Shown: positions 9,103-20,306 of the stretch, piece by piece | How positions within the stretch are numbered: the first letter of the stretch is position 1 | Layout of the letters: each line of letters begins with the position of its first letter | DNA from: Pseudoxanthomonas sp. PXM01 | GTDB taxonomy: Bacteria > Pseudomonadota > Gammaproteobacteria > Xanthomonadales > Xanthomonadaceae | Direction of reading: 5' to 3' | Length of the DNA stretch: 64,000 nt | Assembly (NCBI RefSeq): GCF_014851815.1 | Contig: NZ_JACVAJ010000001.1 | Span: forward strand, 1,178,001 to 1,242,000 | Program-made: the position numbers and the translations under genes | The notes under the pieces: generated by a model | What the model was told of the DNA's origin: nothing | Databases searched by the model: none | Seen by the model: the letters and a program-made list of their open reading frames with translations, nothing else

Positions 9103-9970
9103 TCCCCGCTTCGCCCTCTGGGCGACGGCGCTGGAAGACTATCTGGACCGGGCGCTGCCGCCCGCCGACGCCGCCCCGCAGCGCCTGCACGCCGCCATGC
9201 GCCACGCCGTGCTCGGTGGTGGCAAGCGCATGCGCGCACTGCTCGTGTATGCCAGCGGCACGTTGCTGGGTGCTGACGAAGCCGCGCTGCATGCCCCCGC
9301 GGCCGCGGTCGAACTGATCCATGCCTACTCGCTGGTGCACGACGACCTGCCGGCGATGGACGACGACGACCTGCGCCGCGGCAAACCCACCGTGCACATC
9401 GCGTTCGACGAAGCGACCGCCATCCTCGCCGGCGACGCGCTGCAGACGCGGGCATTCGAGCACCTCGCCGCCGCCGATGCCGCTGCAACGCTGCGCGTGG
9501 ACTGGCTTGCGACGCTGGCGCAGGCTTCCGGCGCGGCCGGCATGTGCGGCGGCCAGGCGCTCGACATCGATGCCACCGGTACGCAGCAGTCGCTGGACGA
9601 CCTGCAACGGATGCATGCGCTGAAGACCGGCGCGCTGATCCGCGCCGCGGTGCGCATGGGCGCACTGGCCGGAGGCGCCGACACGGCGACGCTCGAACGG
9701 CTGGACGCCTTCGCCACCGCGCTGGGACTGGCGTTCCAGGTGCGTGACGACATCCTCGACATCGAAGCCAGCTCCGCCCAGTTGGGCAAGACCGCCGGCA
9801 AGGATATCGCCCAGGCCAAGTCGACCTACCCGGCCCTGCTCGGCATGGATGGCGCGAAGGCGAAGCTCGCCGAACTGGATGCGCAGATGCGCGAAGCGCT
9901 GGCACCCTACGATGGTCGCGCCGATGCGCTGCGCGCGCTGGGCGACCTCGCCATCCACCGGACACATTGA
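9092..9970 (+). CDS. ispA: polyprenyl synthetase, farnesyl diphosphate synthase
   Basis: IspA condenses dimethylallyl and isopentenyl diphosphates to farnesyl diphosphate, the precursor of undecaprenyl and quinone side chains. The 292-residue protein has GGGKRMR at 42-48, the first aspartate-rich motif [14 protein letters not shown] starting at residue 84, and the second, DDILD, at 219-223. [15 protein letters not shown] near the end is typical of this class. Length and motifs fit a short-chain synthase; geranylgeranyl specificity cannot be excluded by eye. A bidirectional terminator follows at once. Confidence 0.95.
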   Translation: MAADPRFALWATALEDYLDRALPPADAAPQRLHAAMRHAVLGGGKRMRALLVYASGTLLGADEAALHAPAAAVELIHAYSLVHDDLPAMDDDDLRRGKPTVHIAFDEATAILAGDALQTRAFEHLAAADAAATLRVDWLATLAQASGAAGMCGGQALDIDATGTQQSLDDLQRMHALKTGALIRAAVRMGALAGGADTATLERLDAFATALGLAFQVRDDILDIEASSAQLGKTAGKDIAQAKSTYPALLGMDGAKAKLAELDAQMREALAPYDGRADALRALGDLAIHRTH

Positions 9971-9981
9971 ACGGAGGCATG

Positions 9982-10010
9982 AAAAAAGCCCGGCGATGCC
10001 GGGCTTTTTC
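9982..10010. terminator. bidirectional rho-independent terminator
   Basis: A GCCCGGC / GCCGGGC stem (9988-9994 with 9998-10004), loop GAT, is flanked by A6 on the left and T5 on the right. It serves both the ispA end on the plus strand and the DUF4870 gene end on the minus strand. Confidence 0.9.
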
Positions 10011-10028
10011 CTTTCGCGCGATGATCGC

Positions 10029-10421
10029 TTACTTGATCAGGCGCAGCGCGAACGGATACCGATAGGCTTCGCCGTTGCTGACCTTGATCGCGGCGATGAT
10101 CGTCAGCACGAGCCACGCGATACCGACCAGGAACAGCAGCAGCAGGCCAATCACGATCAGCGTCAGGATGCCGGAGATGATCGCGGCGATCAGGATGGTG
10201 ATGTTGAAGTTCAACGCTTCCTTGCCCTGGTCGTTGACGAAGGGCAGCGTGTCCTTCTTGATCAGCCATACCACCAGCGGGCCGAGCAGGTTGCCGAACG
10301 GGATGATCAGGCCGACCAGCGAAGACAGGTGCGCGAACAGCGCCCACTGCTTTTCCTCGGCGCCCGGGCTGCCGGACGGCGGCGGCGGCGGCGGTGCGGT
10401 GACGTTGTCGAATTCGCTCAT
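10029..10421 (-). CDS. DUF4870 family membrane protein
   Basis: A 130-residue membrane protein. After a short proline-rich N-terminus (TAPPPPPPSGSPG), it has EKQWALFAHLSSLVGLIIPF, GPLVVWLIKKDTLPFVNDQG and KEALNFNITILIAAIISGIL, the hallmark blocks of DUF4870 (Tic20-like fold), then a last long helix pair. Its function is unknown; the family is common as a small inner-membrane protein. I chose the start at 10421 (MSEFDNVTA); an upstream in-frame ATG at 10502 would add an unlikely tail. Confidence 0.85.
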   Translation of the reverse strand: MSEFDNVTAPPPPPPSGSPGAEEKQWALFAHLSSLVGLIIPFGNLLGPLVVWLIKKDTLPFVNDQGKEALNFNITILIAAIISGILTLIVIGLLLLFLVGIAWLVLTIIAAIKVSNGEAYRYPFALRLIK

Positions 10422-10539
10422 GCAGGGTTCCCCATGGATGGTGGTAGGGCTGTCGAGTACCACGGCTCCGCCGTGGACTCCGCTCGCCAAGCATAACGGC
10501 AATCCATGGCACGGCGGGTCACCCGACGCTTGCGGGACC

Positions 10540-11898
10540 CTATTCGCCCGCGACGGTCATCCGGCCCACCAGCAGCGATCCGACACCGACATGCGAGCGG
10601 CGATCCACGTCGCTGCCCACCGCTTCGATACCGGCGAAGATCGTCTTGAGGTTGCCGGCGATGGTGATGCCGTCCACCGGGTAGGCCAGCACGCCATCTT
10701 CGACCCAGAAGCCGGCCGCACCGCGCGAATAATCGCCGGTCACGCCATTCACGCCTTGCCCCATCAGCTCGGTGACCAGCAGGCCTGTGCGCATGCCCGC
10801 CAGCAGCTCGTCGAAGCCGCCGGCGTTGGCTTTCACCTGAAGGTTGTACACGCCGCCGGCATTGCCGGTGGTCTGCAGCCCCAGCTTGCGCGCCGAATAG
10901 CTGCCCAGCACGTAGCGCTCCAGCACGCCGTCGCGGATCAGGTGCGAGCGCTTCGTCGCCACGCCCTCGGCATCGAAGGCCGACGAGCGCAGGCCGTGCG
11001 GCAGCAGCGGCAGCTCCTCGATGGCGAACCAGTCCGGAAAGATCCGCTGGCCCACGTGGTCGAGCAGGAAGCTGGCCTTCCGGTACAGCGCACCGCCCGA
11101 GACCGCGCCGAGCAGGTGGCCGACCAGCGAACGCGCGACCTCCGCCGAGAACAGCACCGGATACTCACCGGTGGCCAGCGACCGCGGCTGCAGGCGCGAC
11201 AAGGTGCGTTCGGCCGCCTTGCGGCCGATGGCGAGCGGGTCTTGCAGTTCGAGGTGCGACAGCGCCGTGCTGTACCAGCCGTCGCGCTGCATGCCGTCGC
11301 CCTGCCCGGCGATCAGTGCGCAGCCGATCGTGTGCTGGGTGTCGCGTTCGCGGCCGATGAAGCCATGGGAATTGGCATACACCGACAGGCTCTCGCCGCT
11401 GCCGACGGATGCGCCATCGGAATTCGCAATGCGTGCATCGGCATCGCGACCGGCCGCTTCGCACGCGAGCGCGAGGTCCACGGCGTGGTCCATCTCGAGC
11501 GCCCACGGATGCCAGACATCCAGGTCGGGAAACTCGCGCGCCATCAGCGCCGCGTCGGCAAGGCCGGAGGCCGTGTCGTCTTCGGTGTAGCGGGCGATCG
11601 CGCACGCCTGGACGACCGTGGCCTCCAAGCTCTCCTCGCGCAGGTCGGCCGTACTGGCACTACCCTTGCGCTGGCCGAAGTACACGGTCACGCCGATGCC
11701 CCGGTCGCGCGTGGATTCCACTGTCTCCACGTCGCCCAGGCGCACGTTGACGTTGAGCCCCGTCTCCTCGCTGCAGCTCACCTCGGCCTGGGTGGCGCCG
11801 TGCGCCCGCGCGCGCTCCAGCAGGCGCTGCGACAGCGTCTCCAGGCGTTCGAGCCGGGCGAGGCTGTCGTCGGGGGTAGTCAGGGCGGTGGCGTTCAA
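10540..11898 (-). CDS. pmbA: metalloprotease PmbA (TldE)
   Basis: PmbA/TldE forms a heterodimeric protease with TldD that degrades unfolded peptides and, in other bacteria, matures microcins and modified peptides. TldD is encoded about 0.8 kb away in a separate unit. This 452-residue protein has the family N-terminal domain (GATQAEVSCSEETGLNVNVR, DRGIGVTVYFGQRKGSAST) and C-terminal landmarks (NAGGVYNLQVK, TELMGQGVNGVTGDYSRGAA, GNLKTIFAGIEAVGSDVD). As expected for PmbA it lacks the HExxxH zinc site carried by TldD. It diverges from darP across 98 bases. Confidence 0.95.
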   Translation of the reverse strand: MNATALTTPDDSLARLERLETLSQRLLERARAHGATQAEVSCSEETGLNVNVRLGDVETVESTRDRGIGVTVYFGQRKGSASTADLREESLEATVVQACAIARYTEDDTASGLADAALMAREFPDLDVWHPWALEMDHAVDLALACEAAGRDADARIANSDGASVGSGESLSVYANSHGFIGRERDTQHTIGCALIAGQGDGMQRDGWYSTALSHLELQDPLAIGRKAAERTLSRLQPRSLATGEYPVLFSAEVARSLVGHLLGAVSGGALYRKASFLLDHVGQRIFPDWFAIEELPLLPHGLRSSAFDAEGVATKRSHLIRDGVLERYVLGSYSARKLGLQTTGNAGGVYNLQVKANAGGFDELLAGMRTGLLVTELMGQGVNGVTGDYSRGAAGFWVEDGVLAYPVDGITIAGNLKTIFAGIEAVGSDVDRRSHVGVGSLLVGRMTVAGE

Positions 11899-11996
11899 TG
11901 CTTTATCCTTGTGTCCTGTGATCCGCGCCCGGGCGCCGGATCGATATGTGATCAGGTTTCCGCACGATGCGGCGGAACCGAAAGAGAGGCTTCACC

Positions 11997-12545
11997 ATGC
12001 GCGGACGCGACCCCGAAACCGGCGAATTCCTTGGCCCCAGCCGCACCCAGCAACGGGGTGAGGCGCTGGAGATCCGCGGCCTGGCCGAGAAGCTGGTGGC
12101 CCTGCCGGCCGCTCAACTGGCGCGCCTGCCGATTCCCGAGGACCTGATGCCGCATATCGTGGAGACGCAGCGCATCACCTCGCACATCGCGCACAAGCGC
12201 CAGCTGCAGTTCCTCGCCAAGCAGATGCGGCGCGAGGACGACGAGGTGCTGGAGGCGATCCGCGATGCGATGGACGAAGGCGGCGAAGCGGCGCGGCTCG
12301 AAACCGCCCGTCTCCACCAGGCCGAGCAGTGGCGCGACCGGCTGCTGGCCGACGGCGACCAGGCGCTGGCGGACCTGCTGGACGCGTTCCCGACCGCCGA
12401 TCGGCAGAAGCTCCGCCAGCTGGTGCGCAACGCCGCCGACGAAAAGGCGAAAAACAAACCGCCGCGCGCCTTCCGCGAACTGTTCCGCGAGGTACGCGAG
12501 CTGCTGGCCGATGCCAATGCGGCGGACGACGAAGACGCTACCTAA
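11997..12545 (+). CDS. darP: dual-action ribosomal maturation protein DarP (YjgA, DUF615)
   Basis: DarP/YjgA is a helical protein that associates with late 50S ribosomal precursors and assists maturation of the peptidyl-transferase centre. The 182-residue product has the family pattern: basic N-terminus ([20 protein letters not shown]), [35 protein letters not shown] and [15 protein letters not shown]. The ATG at 11997 is preceded by AGAGAGGC, favouring it over an ATG 30 bases upstream. The pairing with divergent pmbA is conserved in gammaproteobacteria. Confidence 0.93.
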   Translation: MRGRDPETGEFLGPSRTQQRGEALEIRGLAEKLVALPAAQLARLPIPEDLMPHIVETQRITSHIAHKRQLQFLAKQMRREDDEVLEAIRDAMDEGGEAARLETARLHQAEQWRDRLLADGDQALADLLDAFPTADRQKLRQLVRNAADEKAKNKPPRAFRELFREVRELLADANAADDEDAT

Positions 12546-12675
12546 TAGCCCCTCTCCCTTCGGGAGAGGGGTTGGGGTGAGGGTCCGGCGAAGTCCGTGC
12601 GACACGGGCGTCATGGATTCCACCACACCCTCATCCGCCCCTTCGGGGCACCTTCTCCCGACGGGAGAAGGACAA
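12546..12675. repeat. REP-like multi-hairpin intergenic repeat
   Basis: Three hairpins fill the gap between the convergent darP and tldD ends. They are CCCCTCTCCC-TTC-GGGAGAGGGG (12549-12571), GCCCC-TTC-GGGGC (12637-12649) and CCTTCTCCC-GAC-GGGAGAAGG (12651-12671). GGGGTGAGGGT next to the first is mirrored by ACCCTCATCC before the second, so the element is an imperfect inverted dimer. Sequences of this type are scattered through Xanthomonadaceae genomes between genes; it could also stop transcription from both sides. Confidence 0.8.
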
Positions 12676-12687
12676 GACGCCATCGGT

Positions 12688-14130
12688 TCACGCCTTCGTC
12701 CCGCCCACGGTCAGGCCTTCGATCAGCAAAGACGGCTGGCCTACCCCGACCGGCACGCTCTGGCCGTCCTTGCCGCAGACACCGACGCCCTGGTCCAGTG
12801 CCAGGTCGTGGCCGACCATCTTCACCTTCTGCATGGTCTCCGGGCCGTTGCCGATCAGCGTGGCGCCCTTCACCGGCGCGGTGATGCGGCCGTCTTCGAT
12901 CAGGTAGGCCTCGGTTGCGGAGAACACGTACTTGCCGCTGGTGATGTCGACCTGGCCACCACCGAAATTGACCGCGTACAGGCCCTTCTTCACCGAGCGG
13001 ATCATGTCCTCCGGATCGTCCTGCCCGGCCAGCATGTAGGTATTGGTCATGCGTGGCATCGGCAGGTGCGCGAAGGACTCACGGCGGCCGTTGCCGGTGG
13101 GCGCCACGCCCACCAGGCGCGCGTTGTGCGTGTCCTGCATGTAGCCGACCAGTACACCGTCCTCGATCAGCGTGGTGCAGTTCGTCGGCGTGCCTTCGTC
13201 GTCGATGTTGAGCGAACCGCGGCGGCCCGGCAGCGTGCCGTCGTCGACGATGGTGACGCCCTTCGATGCGACCTGCTGGCCGATGCGACCGGCGTACACG
13301 CTGGTGCCCTTGCGGTTGAAGTCGCCTTCCAGGCCGTGGCCGACGGCTTCGTGCAGCAGCACGCCCGGCCATCCGCTGCCCAGCACCACCGGCATCACGC
13401 CGGCCGGCGCGTCGATGGCGTCCAGATTCACCAAGGCCTGGCGCAGCGCCTCGCGTGCGAGATCCTCGGGCTTGCCGTCGGCGAACAGCTCGGCATAGCC
13501 GTAACGGCCGCCCATGCCGGCATAACCGGATTCGCGACGACCGTTCTGTTCAACGATCACCTGCACGTTCAGGCGCACCAGCGGGCGCACGTCGGAGGCG
13601 AGGACGCCGTCGCTGCGCGCGACCAGCACGGTGTCGATACCGCCAGACAGGCTGACCGTCACCTGCTGCACGCGCGGGTCCGCGGCACGCAGGAAACGGT
13701 CGACCGCACGCAACGCTTCGACCTTGGCGTCATTGCCCATCGCATCGATGGGATCGTCGCCGGCGTACAGCGCGCGACCGCCGCTACGCACCAGCGTGCG
13801 CGGCGCGTGCGCGGCACCATCACGGGCGATGGCGCGCGCGGATTTGGACGCATCGAGCAGCGCCTGCGCGTTGATGTCGTCGGAGTAGGCGAAGCCGGTC
13901 TTCTCGCCCGAGATCGCGCGCACGCCGACACCCTGTTCGATGGAATGCGCACCGTCTTTCACGATGCCGTCCTCGACCGTCCAGCTCTCGCGGCGGGCGT
14001 GCTGGAAATACAGGTCGCCGAAGTCGATGCCCGGCCCCAGCAGCGTGCCGAATGCACGGTCGAGTCCGGAGGGGTCCAGCCCGGCAGGGAGGAGGAGACG
14101 GGTTTCGGCGAGCGAGATCGGCAGGGTCAT
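12688..14130 (-). CDS. tldD: metalloprotease TldD
   Basis: TldD is the catalytic partner of PmbA/TldE, a cytosolic zinc protease acting on flexible peptides. The 480-residue protein has the zinc motif HEAVGH at residues 260-265 within [20 protein letters not shown]. Other family blocks are [20 protein letters not shown] near residue 64, [14 protein letters not shown], and [20 protein letters not shown] at the C-terminus. It is the last gene of maf-rng-yhdP-tldD, 62 bases after yhdP. I chose the start at 14130 from the usual family N-terminus; another ATG exists at 14181. Confidence 0.95.
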   Translation of the reverse strand: MTLPISLAETRLLLPAGLDPSGLDRAFGTLLGPGIDFGDLYFQHARRESWTVEDGIVKDGAHSIEQGVGVRAISGEKTGFAYSDDINAQALLDASKSARAIARDGAAHAPRTLVRSGGRALYAGDDPIDAMGNDAKVEALRAVDRFLRAADPRVQQVTVSLSGGIDTVLVARSDGVLASDVRPLVRLNVQVIVEQNGRRESGYAGMGGRYGYAELFADGKPEDLAREALRQALVNLDAIDAPAGVMPVVLGSGWPGVLLHEAVGHGLEGDFNRKGTSVYAGRIGQQVASKGVTIVDDGTLPGRRGSLNIDDEGTPTNCTTLIEDGVLVGYMQDTHNARLVGVAPTGNGRRESFAHLPMPRMTNTYMLAGQDDPEDMIRSVKKGLYAVNFGGGQVDITSGKYVFSATEAYLIEDGRITAPVKGATLIGNGPETMQKVKMVGHDLALDQGVGVCGKDGQSVPVGVGQPSLLIEGLTVGGTKA

Positions 14131-14192
14131 GTCGTTACCATGGGGGCGAAGGACGGCGTCGGCAAGCCGCGCCGCGGCCATGTACGCCGGCG

Positions 14193-17100
14193 TCAGGGGG
14201 CGCCGGCGCGATCAGTGCGGTCGTCGTCGTCACGGGCGCGCGACTGTTCGCGCCCCACCACTTCGACCTTGGGCGATTTCCACGGGCCGGTGACGCGGTA
14301 GGTCTTGGCGCCCATCTCGGCCAGCGGCTTCTTCAGCACCGCATTGGCCACCGCACCGACCGCGGCACCGATGGGGCCTCCGGCCACCGCGCCGACCGCC
14401 GTCAGCACGTTGGCGGATTTCGGCTTCACGTCGACCGTCTGGTCGAACCGTTCGGCGCGCAGGTCGGTGTCGCCGCGGATCGCGATCTCGGCCGCGGGGC
14501 CATCGATCAGCAGGTTGTCGCTGCGCGCCAGCCCACCGCCGATGCGGATATCGCCATCGATGCGGTTGAACGCGAACCCCTTGGAAAAGAAGTCGCTGAA
14601 ATCGAGCATCAGCCGCCGCCGCACTTCGGCCACGCTGAGCAGGCCGAGCACGCGACCGGCGCCCGGCTCCAATTCGAGCAGGTGGCCATCGCGCACGGCG
14701 AGTTTCACGCTGCCCTCCAGCGCGGCCAGCCGGAACGCGGCCGGGCTGCCGGGCCAGCCGGCATCCGCGGTGACCTGCCCGTGACCACCGCCCACGCGGT
14801 CGCCGAGCCCAAGATCGTCGAACAGCACACCAAAGTTCTCGCTCTTCACCTCGGCGGCGAAACGCGTACGCGCAGCATCGCCAGTCCCGGTCCACTGCCC
14901 GCGCACATCGATCTGCTGGCCGGGCGAGCGCAACTGCAGCTGGTCCACATACAGGCCGTCAGCCTGCTGTCGCGTGCGCAGCTTGGCCGTGCCCAGACGC
15001 GCGTTGCCGAAACGCAGGTCCTCGACATCCAGCGACAGCGGCGGCACCTCGGCCGGGTTGATGTCATCGGTGGCCGTGCGTACGGCGCCCGCGGACGCCT
15101 CCGCGCCCGTGGACGCCGCCTTGCGCCAATGCACGCGCGCGAGCTTGCCTGCCACCGGCGCACCCTTCGCATCCGGCACCAGCAGCGCACCTGACAGGGC
15201 GTCGCCGTCCAGCGACACCGCCAGCGCCCGCTGCGCCGGCGCCAGCTGCAGCCGCGTATCGGGGAACACCGAACCGATCATCAGCAGCCGCTCGGCGGTG
15301 ACATCGATATGGCGCAACGGCAGGCCGTCGCCTTCCCCGCCGCCCCGCGCGACCGCCACCCATTCCAGCGCATCCAGCGTGCCGGTGCGGCCGGTCGCCA
15401 CCAGGCCGGACGGCGGGGGCGCGTCCTTCACCACGTCGCTGCCCAGCACCACGCGCACACCGGTCTGGCCGTTGGTGCTGCGTGCACGCAGCGCCAGCAG
15501 GTCACCGAACGCCACGTCGATCTCACCACTGCCCATCGGCAGCGGCGCCCGCACGGTGGTCGCCAACGGTGTCGCCGGGGACTTGCGCATCGGCGCGGGC
15601 AGGCTCATCGCCGTGCCCACCAGATCGGACGTCAGGCTCAGTTGCGTGGGGGCTTCGGGCGCACCCGACGCGGTGCGTGGAATGCTCACGCCCACGGTCC
15701 ACGCCGACCGCCCTTCCATGTAGGGCTTCAACCACGCCATTTCCGGGGCGCGATCGAGCAGGCGATCGGCATCCACCATCGCGGACAGGTCGGCCTCGAA
15801 CGCCTGGGTGCGGTCGCGCGTTCCGCTGCCGGCGCGCAGGCCGAGCACGCCCGGCTGGCCCTCGTGCACGACCTGCAACGGACCTGAGGCGAACCCGCCG
15901 TCGTCGTACTTCGCCTTGCCGTGCACGTTGTCGAACACCAGATCCCAGCGCGTTTCCGCCAGCCTCGCGCCCTTCAGCTCGACAGTACCGGCCAGCTTCC
16001 TGCGCGCCTGCTCATCCGCATGGAGCGGCTGCAACAAATCGAACGTCGCCGCCACCGGGCCCTTGGCCTGCAGATGGTCGAGCGTGTCGCCGTAGGTCTC
16101 GTGCAAGGGGCTCTGCCGCAGCAGCGCCAGCAGCCGGCCCGAATCGGTGGCGGTCCGCGCGCTGATCTTCAGGTCGCCGTCGCCGAAGTCGGCAATGCCG
16201 GCCTGGAAGGCCGGGATCGCGACGTCCGCGAGCGCGCCGCGCCCCTTCAGCTCGAAGCCATTGCCGATGAAGGCGATGTCCGCATCCACCTGTTCGAGCT
16301 GCGGCCACTCCGGCTGGAACTTGAACTGCCCGTGCTCGATGTGAGCCACGGCTTCGAACCGGCCGTTGCGGTCGGTGAACGGCCAGTCGTCCAGGTCGCC
16401 GCTGACGATCGCGCGTCCGTTCCGCACGGTGCCACCGACCAGCGCTCCATTGAGCCAGTCGACGGCCGCCTTCGGCATCTTGTGGTGGATCCAGAAGCCC
16501 TTCGCCACCGGCACCGGCGCGTCGGCGAGCTCCGCCGCCAGATCGATCCATGGCCGTGTGCCGTCGCCCTGGAACCACATGCCGCCCCGCACGTCGGCCG
16601 CATAATCCTTGCCCTGCACGTGCAGCGCGGTAGTGCCCACGCGCCAGCCCGCGCCTTCGCGCCAACCGAGCACGTCGCCCTGCAGGCGAACGTCGTGCAC
16701 CACCGCGAATCCGCTGGGCCAGTCGAAGCGCATCGCCGCCGTCGGATCCAGTTTCAGCCGGAAGCCCGCCGCATCGCCGTCGAAATCGCCCGCCAGCCCG
16801 CTCAACCCGGGTGCGTCGCCCACCGCCCTGAAGGAGATGTCGCGCAACTGTCCTTCGGCATGCACCGCGCCGTCCTTGCGGCCGGCCAGCGTCAGTCTCG
16901 CCAGTCGCGCACCGGGCCGCGCCTGTACGAGCCAGCGCCGCAAGCCGGCATCGACCTTGTCGCTGAGGCCCAGCACGGCGAACAATGGCGCTGCATCCAC
17001 CTGGTCGGCCAGCAGGGCATAGCGTTCGCCACCCGCAAGGACCAGACCGTCGAGGGTCTGTACGGCCGGCGCCGTGCCGACGCGCAGTCGGGGCGCATCC

Positions 17101-18026
17101 AGTCGCCACCCTCCCGACACCAGTCGCCAGCGCAGGCGGCCTTCCATCTGTTCGAACGCGATGCGCGAGGGCGCATCGGAGTCCGGCAGGGGTGCCCCCT
17201 GCAATCCGACCTGGCGCAGGCGGGCGTCGGCCGTCACCAGCACCACGCGATGCTGGCGCAGTTCCGTCCATGCTTGCACGCGCCCGTTGCCGCGCTCGGC
17301 GACCACGCCGGCATAGCGCAGCAGCGGCGACCACGCACCGATGTCGTCCGCCGATACGTCGAGGTAGGCGCGTCCATCGCCGGCCTTGCGGTCGAAGTCG
17401 ACCGCCACGTTCAACGGCGCGGCGTCCTTGCGGATCCAGGCACGCGTACCCGCACGGACACGGTCGCCGTCCACCCGCAGGCGCAGGTCGATCTCGGGCA
17501 GACGGATATCCCAGCCGAGCGACGGCGCAACGATCGCCAGCTTGCCGTCGATCACCTGCAGTTCGCCAAGGCCTTCCAGGCTCTGCAGCGGATCTTCCGT
17601 GGACTGCTGCTGCCCGGGCAGACCGCGCACCGCCCATTTGCCGTCATCGCCGCGCTGCAATGTCAGCGACAGCCCGCGCAGGCGCAATTCGGTAAAGGAC
17701 CGTCCCGGCAGCAGACCGGCGTACATCGACACCAGCACTTCGGCCTGCCCGATACGCACGCCACTGTCGCCCTCACCCAGGCGCAGGCCGTCGAGCTGCA
17801 ACAGCGGGCCGCGCCGTGTCCATTGCGTCTTCACCGCATCGAAGGCGACCGGCCGGCCCGCGCGCTCACTGAGCCATGCCGCGACGCGGTCCGGATGCCG
17901 CTCGGCCAACGGCAGCACCTGGCTGGCGATGCCGAGCACCACGGCCATGCACACGAGCACCACCGCGATGCCATAGACGGCACCCCGGCGGGCCAGGCGC
18001 AGGCGGCGGCGCAGCGGCGTGGGCAC
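14193..18026 (-). CDS. yhdP: YhdP family envelope protein (AsmA-like, DUF3971)
   Basis: YhdP is a very large inner-membrane-anchored, mostly periplasmic AsmA/VPS13-like protein which, with TamB and YdbH in E. coli, moves phospholipids to the outer membrane. This 1277-residue product has an N-terminal membrane helix ([20 protein letters not shown]) followed by the typical beta-rich repeats ([29 protein letters not shown]). At the C-terminus it has [33 protein letters not shown] and the [20 protein letters not shown] stretch typical of the family. It lies 24 bases after rng. The length is normal. Confidence 0.95.
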   Translation of the reverse strand: MPTPLRRRLRLARRGAVYGIAVVLVCMAVVLGIASQVLPLAERHPDRVAAWLSERAGRPVAFDAVKTQWTRRGPLLQLDGLRLGEGDSGVRIGQAEVLVSMYAGLLPGRSFTELRLRGLSLTLQRGDDGKWAVRGLPGQQQSTEDPLQSLEGLGELQVIDGKLAIVAPSLGWDIRLPEIDLRLRVDGDRVRAGTRAWIRKDAAPLNVAVDFDRKAGDGRAYLDVSADDIGAWSPLLRYAGVVAERGNGRVQAWTELRQHRVVLVTADARLRQVGLQGAPLPDSDAPSRIAFEQMEGRLRWRLVSGGWRLDAPRLRVGTAPAVQTLDGLVLAGGERYALLADQVDAAPLFAVLGLSDKVDAGLRRWLVQARPGARLARLTLAGRKDGAVHAEGQLRDISFRAVGDAPGLSGLAGDFDGDAAGFRLKLDPTAAMRFDWPSGFAVVHDVRLQGDVLGWREGAGWRVGTTALHVQGKDYAADVRGGMWFQGDGTRPWIDLAAELADAPVPVAKGFWIHHKMPKAAVDWLNGALVGGTVRNGRAIVSGDLDDWPFTDRNGRFEAVAHIEHGQFKFQPEWPQLEQVDADIAFIGNGFELKGRGALADVAIPAFQAGIADFGDGDLKISARTATDSGRLLALLRQSPLHETYGDTLDHLQAKGPVAATFDLLQPLHADEQARRKLAGTVELKGARLAETRWDLVFDNVHGKAKYDDGGFASGPLQVVHEGQPGVLGLRAGSGTRDRTQAFEADLSAMVDADRLLDRAPEMAWLKPYMEGRSAWTVGVSIPRTASGAPEAPTQLSLTSDLVGTAMSLPAPMRKSPATPLATTVRAPLPMGSGEIDVAFGDLLALRARSTNGQTGVRVVLGSDVVKDAPPPSGLVATGRTGTLDALEWVAVARGGGEGDGLPLRHIDVTAERLLMIGSVFPDTRLQLAPAQRALAVSLDGDALSGALLVPDAKGAPVAGKLARVHWRKAASTGAEASAGAVRTATDDINPAEVPPLSLDVEDLRFGNARLGTAKLRTRQQADGLYVDQLQLRSPGQQIDVRGQWTGTGDAARTRFAAEVKSENFGVLFDDLGLGDRVGGGHGQVTADAGWPGSPAAFRLAALEGSVKLAVRDGHLLELEPGAGRVLGLLSVAEVRRRLMLDFSDFFSKGFAFNRIDGDIRIGGGLARSDNLLIDGPAAEIAIRGDTDLRAERFDQTVDVKPKSANVLTAVGAVAGGPIGAAVGAVANAVLKKPLAEMGAKTYRVTGPWKSPKVEVVGREQSRARDDDDRTDRAGAP

Positions 18027-18050
18027 TACGCGTCCGCCCTGCCCCGCGCG

Positions 18051-19538
18051 TCAGAGCAGCACGACATCGAACTGCTCCTGCAGGTACTGCTCGTCGGCCT
18101 GGAAGCGGATCGACTTGCCGAGGAACTCTTCCAGTTCGGCCACCGCGGTCGACTCTTCGTCGGTAATGCGCGCAACGACCTTGGGCGAAGCGATCACCAG
18201 CAGGCGCGCGGCTTCGAACTGGCGCACGGCGCGGGTGATCTCGCGGAAGATCTCGTAGGTGACGGTTTCGGTGGTCTTGATGCTGCCACGGCCGCTGCAC
18301 TCCGGGCACGGCTCGGACAGCTGCCGCGCCAGGCTCTCGACCGTGCGCTTGCGTGTCATTTCGACCAGGCCCAGCGGCGAGAACTCGTACACCGTGGTCT
18401 TGGCGTGGTCCTTCGCCAGCGACTTCTCCAGCGTGCGCAGCACCTGGCGACGATGTTCGGGATCGTCCATGTCGATGAAGTCGATGATGATGATGCCGCC
18501 CAGATTGCGCAGCCGCAGCTGGCGCGCCACCGCCTGCGCCGCTTCCAGGTTGGTGCGATAGACGGTCTCTTCCAGATTGCGCTGGCCCAGGAAAGAACCG
18601 GTGTTCACGTCGACCGTGGTCATCGCCTCGGTCTGGTCGATCACCAGGTAGCCACCGGATTTCAGCGGCACCTGCTTGTCCAGCGCGCGTCCGATCTCAT
18701 CCTCGACGCCGTACAGATCGAAGATTGGCCGCTCGCCACTGTAGAGTTCGATGCGCTCGGCCAGCACCGGCATGTACTTGGCGACGAAGGCCTGCAGCCG
18801 TTCGTGGGTTTCCTTGGAGTCGACCTTCACCTTCTCCACGTCCTTGCGGATCAGGTCGCGCACGGCGCGCAGCGGCAGGCTGAGGTCTTCGTACAGGATG
18901 CTGCACGAGGGCGACTCGCGCCCGCGCCGTTCAACGACGTTCCAGACGCGCGACAGGTAAGCGATGTCTTCGGCGAGCGCTTCGGCCGGCTGGCCCTCGG
19001 CATTGGTGCGGATGATGTAGCCGTGCCCGCCATGCAGGCCCGCGAGTTCGGTCACGACCTGCTTGAGGCGATGACGCTCGGCTTCATCTTCGATCCGCGC
19101 CGACACGCCGATGACCTTCGACTGCGGCAGCAGCACCAGGTAGCGCGACGGGATGCTGATCTGCGTGGTCAGCCGCGCGCCCTTGCTGCCGATCGGATCC
19201 TTCACCACCTGCACCACGATGTCCTGCCCGTCGCGCAGCAGGTCCATGATCGGCGCGGCCGGCGGCGTGGGCAGAGGTGCCTCCTCGCCTTCGACCACCG
19301 CGCCCGGCGAGGAGCGCACGATGTCGTTCGCGTGCAGGAACGCCGCGCGATCCAGCCCGACCTCGACGAATGCCGCCTGCATGCCGGGCATCACCCGTTG
19401 CACCTTGCCCTTGTAGATGTTGCCCACCACGCCGCGGCGCCAGCCGCGCTCGATGTGCAGTTCCTGCAGCATGCCGTTTTCGATCACCGCGACGCGTGTT
19501 TCGCGCGGGGTGACGTTGACCAGGATTTCTTCCGACAT
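18051..19538 (-). CDS. rng: ribonuclease G
   Basis: RNase G is an endonuclease of the RNase E/G family that processes 16S rRNA 5' ends and decays some mRNAs. The 495-residue protein has the S1-like region (VGNIYKGKVQRVMPGMQAAF), RNase H-like and catalytic segments (GGIIIIDFIDMDDPEHRRQV, with the two acidic residues), and the zinc-link motif CPECSGRG. It ends soon after that motif, so it lacks the long scaffold tail of RNase E. It follows maf by 12 bases. Confidence 0.96.
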   Translation of the reverse strand: MSEEILVNVTPRETRVAVIENGMLQELHIERGWRRGVVGNIYKGKVQRVMPGMQAAFVEVGLDRAAFLHANDIVRSSPGAVVEGEEAPLPTPPAAPIMDLLRDGQDIVVQVVKDPIGSKGARLTTQISIPSRYLVLLPQSKVIGVSARIEDEAERHRLKQVVTELAGLHGGHGYIIRTNAEGQPAEALAEDIAYLSRVWNVVERRGRESPSCSILYEDLSLPLRAVRDLIRKDVEKVKVDSKETHERLQAFVAKYMPVLAERIELYSGERPIFDLYGVEDEIGRALDKQVPLKSGGYLVIDQTEAMTTVDVNTGSFLGQRNLEETVYRTNLEAAQAVARQLRLRNLGGIIIIDFIDMDDPEHRRQVLRTLEKSLAKDHAKTTVYEFSPLGLVEMTRKRTVESLARQLSEPCPECSGRGSIKTTETVTYEIFREITRAVRQFEAARLLVIASPKVVARITDEESTAVAELEEFLGKSIRFQADEQYLQEQFDVVLL

Positions 19539-19550
19539 GGGGTCCTTCCC

Positions 19551-20147
19551 TCAGGCTGACGCGGTGGCGGCGGTTGCCGATGGGTGGATGTCGAAGTCGC
19601 GCAGCAGCTTCGCCGTTTCATGCAATGGCAGGCCCATGACCGCCGAGTAGCTGCCGGCCAGGCGGGTGACGAACTGTTCGGCCCGCCCCTGGATGCCGTA
19701 CGCGCCGGCCTTGCCCATCGCCTCGCCGCTGGCGACGTAGGCGGCGATATCGTCCTCGTCCAGCTCGGCGAAGCTCACATCGGTGACGACGAGCGCCTGC
19801 GCCTCGCGCGATGCACTGACCACGGATACGGCGGAAACCGCCTGGTGCGTACGACCGGACAGGCGACGCAGCATGGCGGCCGCGTCGGCTTCATCCACGG
19901 GCTTGCCGAAGACCTCGTCGCCGAGGATCACCTCGGTGTCGGCGCCCAGCACCACGGCGCCCGGCGTGGCGACCACCTTCAGCAGTCCTGCGCCCGCTTT
20001 TTCGCGCGCGACGCGGCGGACGTAGTCGGTGGCCGGCTCATTGGGCTGGCGGTGCTCGGGGATGTCGAGGTCGATGCGCCCGAAGGACAGTCCCAGGCGG
20101 GTCAGCAATTCGGCACGGCGGGGGGATTGGGAGGCCAGATAAAGCAT
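19551..20147 (-). CDS. maf: Maf-family nucleoside triphosphate pyrophosphatase
   Basis: Maf proteins hydrolyse non-canonical or pyrimidine nucleoside triphosphates to monophosphates. This 198-residue protein begins [20 protein letters not shown] and contains [39 protein letters not shown] and [14 protein letters not shown]. The GSYSxVMGLPL ending matches the YhdE subgroup (dTTP/UTP pyrophosphatase) rather than the YceF group. It is the first gene of maf-rng-yhdP-tldD. The start at 20147 is the conserved one; upstream in-frame codons are spurious. Confidence 0.94.
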   Translation of the reverse strand: MLYLASQSPRRAELLTRLGLSFGRIDLDIPEHRQPNEPATDYVRRVAREKAGAGLLKVVATPGAVVLGADTEVILGDEVFGKPVDEADAAAMLRRLSGRTHQAVSAVSVVSASREAQALVVTDVSFAELDEDDIAAYVASGEAMGKAGAYGIQGRAEQFVTRLAGSYSAVMGLPLHETAKLLRDFDIHPSATAATASA

Positions 20148-20306
20148 CGTGGAAGAATAACCCGCGCCGCCTGACTGAATGGTCCCTGATACGTGCCGGA
20201 ACCGCATAACCCTGCGCAGGATCACGGCTCGTTCATGTCATCGTGAACACCCTTGCGCGTCGATGACGACCGGGTGCCTGCCACTCGAACCAGAAAAGGA
20301 GATCCC

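Noticed and set aside
15921-19559. Long open frame of over 1200 codons on the plus strand opposite yhdP and rng
   Set aside because: Antisense shadow in GC-rich sequence; both genes on the minus strand are certain and the frame has no family match or ribosome-binding site.
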